Origin: Symsagittifera roscoffensis
Lineage: Eukaryota > Xenacoelomorpha > Acoela > Convolutidae
Assembly: GCF_963678635.1 (NCBI RefSeq)
Contig: NW_026970749.1
Span: forward strand, 1 to 64,000
Direction: 5' to 3'
Length of the DNA: 64,000 bases
The notes beneath the pieces are model-generated. The model did no database searches, was not told the DNA's origin, and saw only the letters and a list, made by a program, of their open reading frames with translations. Positions 62,967-64,000 of this stretch are shown here, piece by piece (positions within the stretch are counted from its first letter, which is position 1; each line of letters opens with the position of its first letter). Position numbers and translations under genes: made by a program.

Positions 62967-64000
62967 CGTCGGACAAAAGAGCATGGAGCGAAACAATGGA
63001 AAATAAGCGATACTGTAGCGTATTTTAACGAGACTGTGGACGAAGAATGGGAAGATGGAGAGAAACTCAAAAAGGATTTGAGTGCTTGTCAACAATTTCT
63101 GGTAGACACAGAAATCGAAACTGGGAGATATCAGATATTTAACTTTCAAAAGTCAAAGTTAGATACCAAAGTTATCAATGAAAAGCTGGATGAAATAATC
63201 AAAAAGATGGATTCTGCTGTAAAAACCAATATCGCTCATAAAATTGTTCTTTGTAATGTCGATTTGGGAGAATATCGGTATAACTAGGCATACAAAAAAA
63301 ACTCTGTTTGAAAAATCGATTTACCCTGTAAAAAAACTGATTTGATTGCAATCCACGCAAAAGTTACAATCCACGTCAGAACACAAACTGAAAAATCAAG
63401 TTGATCACAAATGTCACTGTTATTGCTGCATTAAAGGAAAACAATCCAATGGGATGTCCAGACTTTGTAATACCCGAGCCTTTACTGAAAAACTATTCGG
63501 TAAACTGTCGTTTATGGGATAAAAATTAACAACCATACAAAGATCATCTTCGTCTTTTCCGTGCGTAAACACTGTGTTTGCATGGCCATATAAACCTCGA
63601 TACTCATACATCTCAGCTGTTTACAGAGTTTGCCTCAAAATCTGGATACGTTCCAAAGAAATTTTGTGGAATTTCAATTGATGATCTACCACTCGTAGAG
63701 GGAATAGTTGAACGCAGCACATTCATTAATAATTTGGACATTCCAGAAGGAGAATATGTTAGAGAATTGGCCAGGCAAATTATTGGAAGTTTTAAAAAAC
63801 CGTGAAATAATTACTTTTTCACAACCATATGATTCACACGAAAGATACTGATTCTTTTTCAAGTGCTTTCGATGTCCCTGCTGTGACTGTTTCTTCAACA
63901 GATCAGACAACTTCATTAGACATCTTCTAACTTGTAACCCTATAGTGCGATATTTTTATCCTAAAAACGCGTACAGACTACGGGAAGTAAAATTCAAAAA
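62967..64000 (+). pseudogene. polB: PolB N-terminal part of element 3, runs off the window
   Basis: In frame with the fingers: EEWEDGEKLKKDLSACQQFL and KSKLDTKVINEKLDEIIKKM to TAG 63285. Then, in shifting frames, come the OTU-like region with its Cys lost (DHLRLFRA then TAA), FASKSGYVPKKFCGISIDDL (ORF 63578-63805) and the finger CFRCPCCDCFFNRS. It shares the TAG after the EYRYN-type stretch, the TAA after LFRA and several indels with the 45-kb copy. The polymerase domain lies beyond the window edge. Confidence 0.85.

Larger units (their letters stand above)
60988..64000 (+). mobile_element. Internal fragment of a second-type Polinton-like element (element 3)
   Basis: It starts inside a relic of the acidic-tailed gene and then keeps the order and orientation of element 1 at 15.4-18.6 kb: acidic-tailed gene (-), CCAAT cluster, unknown gene (-), leader intron, ZnF-PolB (+). 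It joins an R1-flanked duplication of CTATTCAATCAACTCATGC at 60951-60988 and runs off the right edge. Confidence 0.85.

Overview
The window looks like repeat-rich, AT-rich nuclear DNA from an invertebrate animal. I found no complete host gene, rRNA or tRNA. Nearly everything recognisable is a transposable element or a large virus-like element: BEL/Pao and Ty3/gypsy LTR retrotransposons, a non-LTR retrotransposon 3' end, short hAT-like MITEs, and Polinton/Maverick-like elements with a family-B DNA polymerase. The species cannot be named from the sequence.

Layout. 1276-7485 is a tandem array of four ~1.55-kb units of a dead BEL/Pao gag gene. 7486-22397 is a ~14.9-kb Polinton-like element with ~505-527-bp terminal inverted repeats and AGTAGTAGAT termini. 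It holds a broken zinc-finger/OTU-like/PolB gene and about eight ORFs of unknown function, but no integrase, packaging ATPase, protease or capsid gene that I recognise. 22398-24439 and 30165-30760 are the two halves of older sequence, including a BEL/Pao pol remnant, split by a Ty3/gypsy element (24440-30160) with 4-bp ACAG target duplications. 31005-41500 is mainly non-coding tandem and dispersed repeats. 41510-60420 is a mosaic of repeated modules: BEL/Pao integrase and DUF5641, non-LTR RNase H, a hAT-like MITE, a dispersed repeat called R1 here, and a 5'-truncated copy of the PolB element. It includes a near-identical 3299-bp tandem duplication (47424-54021). 60988-64000 is an internal fragment of a second Polinton-like element, collinear with 15.4-18.6 kb of the first and running off the end.

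How the parts work together. In the complete element PolB lies next to the right TIR reading outward, and a related two-finger protein gene lies near the left TIR, also reading outward. Two divergent gene pairs share compact promoters. One is a 60-bp repeat array carrying CRE (TGACGTCA) and CArG (CC[AT]6GG) sites before PolB. The other carries AP-1 and CArG sites. CCAAT-box clusters precede other genes. A 5'-leader intron and AATAAA signals point to transcription by host nuclear machinery. The PolB gene now has a stop-bearing insertion, one nonsense codon and two frameshifts, so the copy is probably dead, while several smaller ORFs remain open.

Limits. Similarity calls come from recalled family motifs and by-eye comparison between copies inside the window. 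No database search, alignment program or structure prediction was run.
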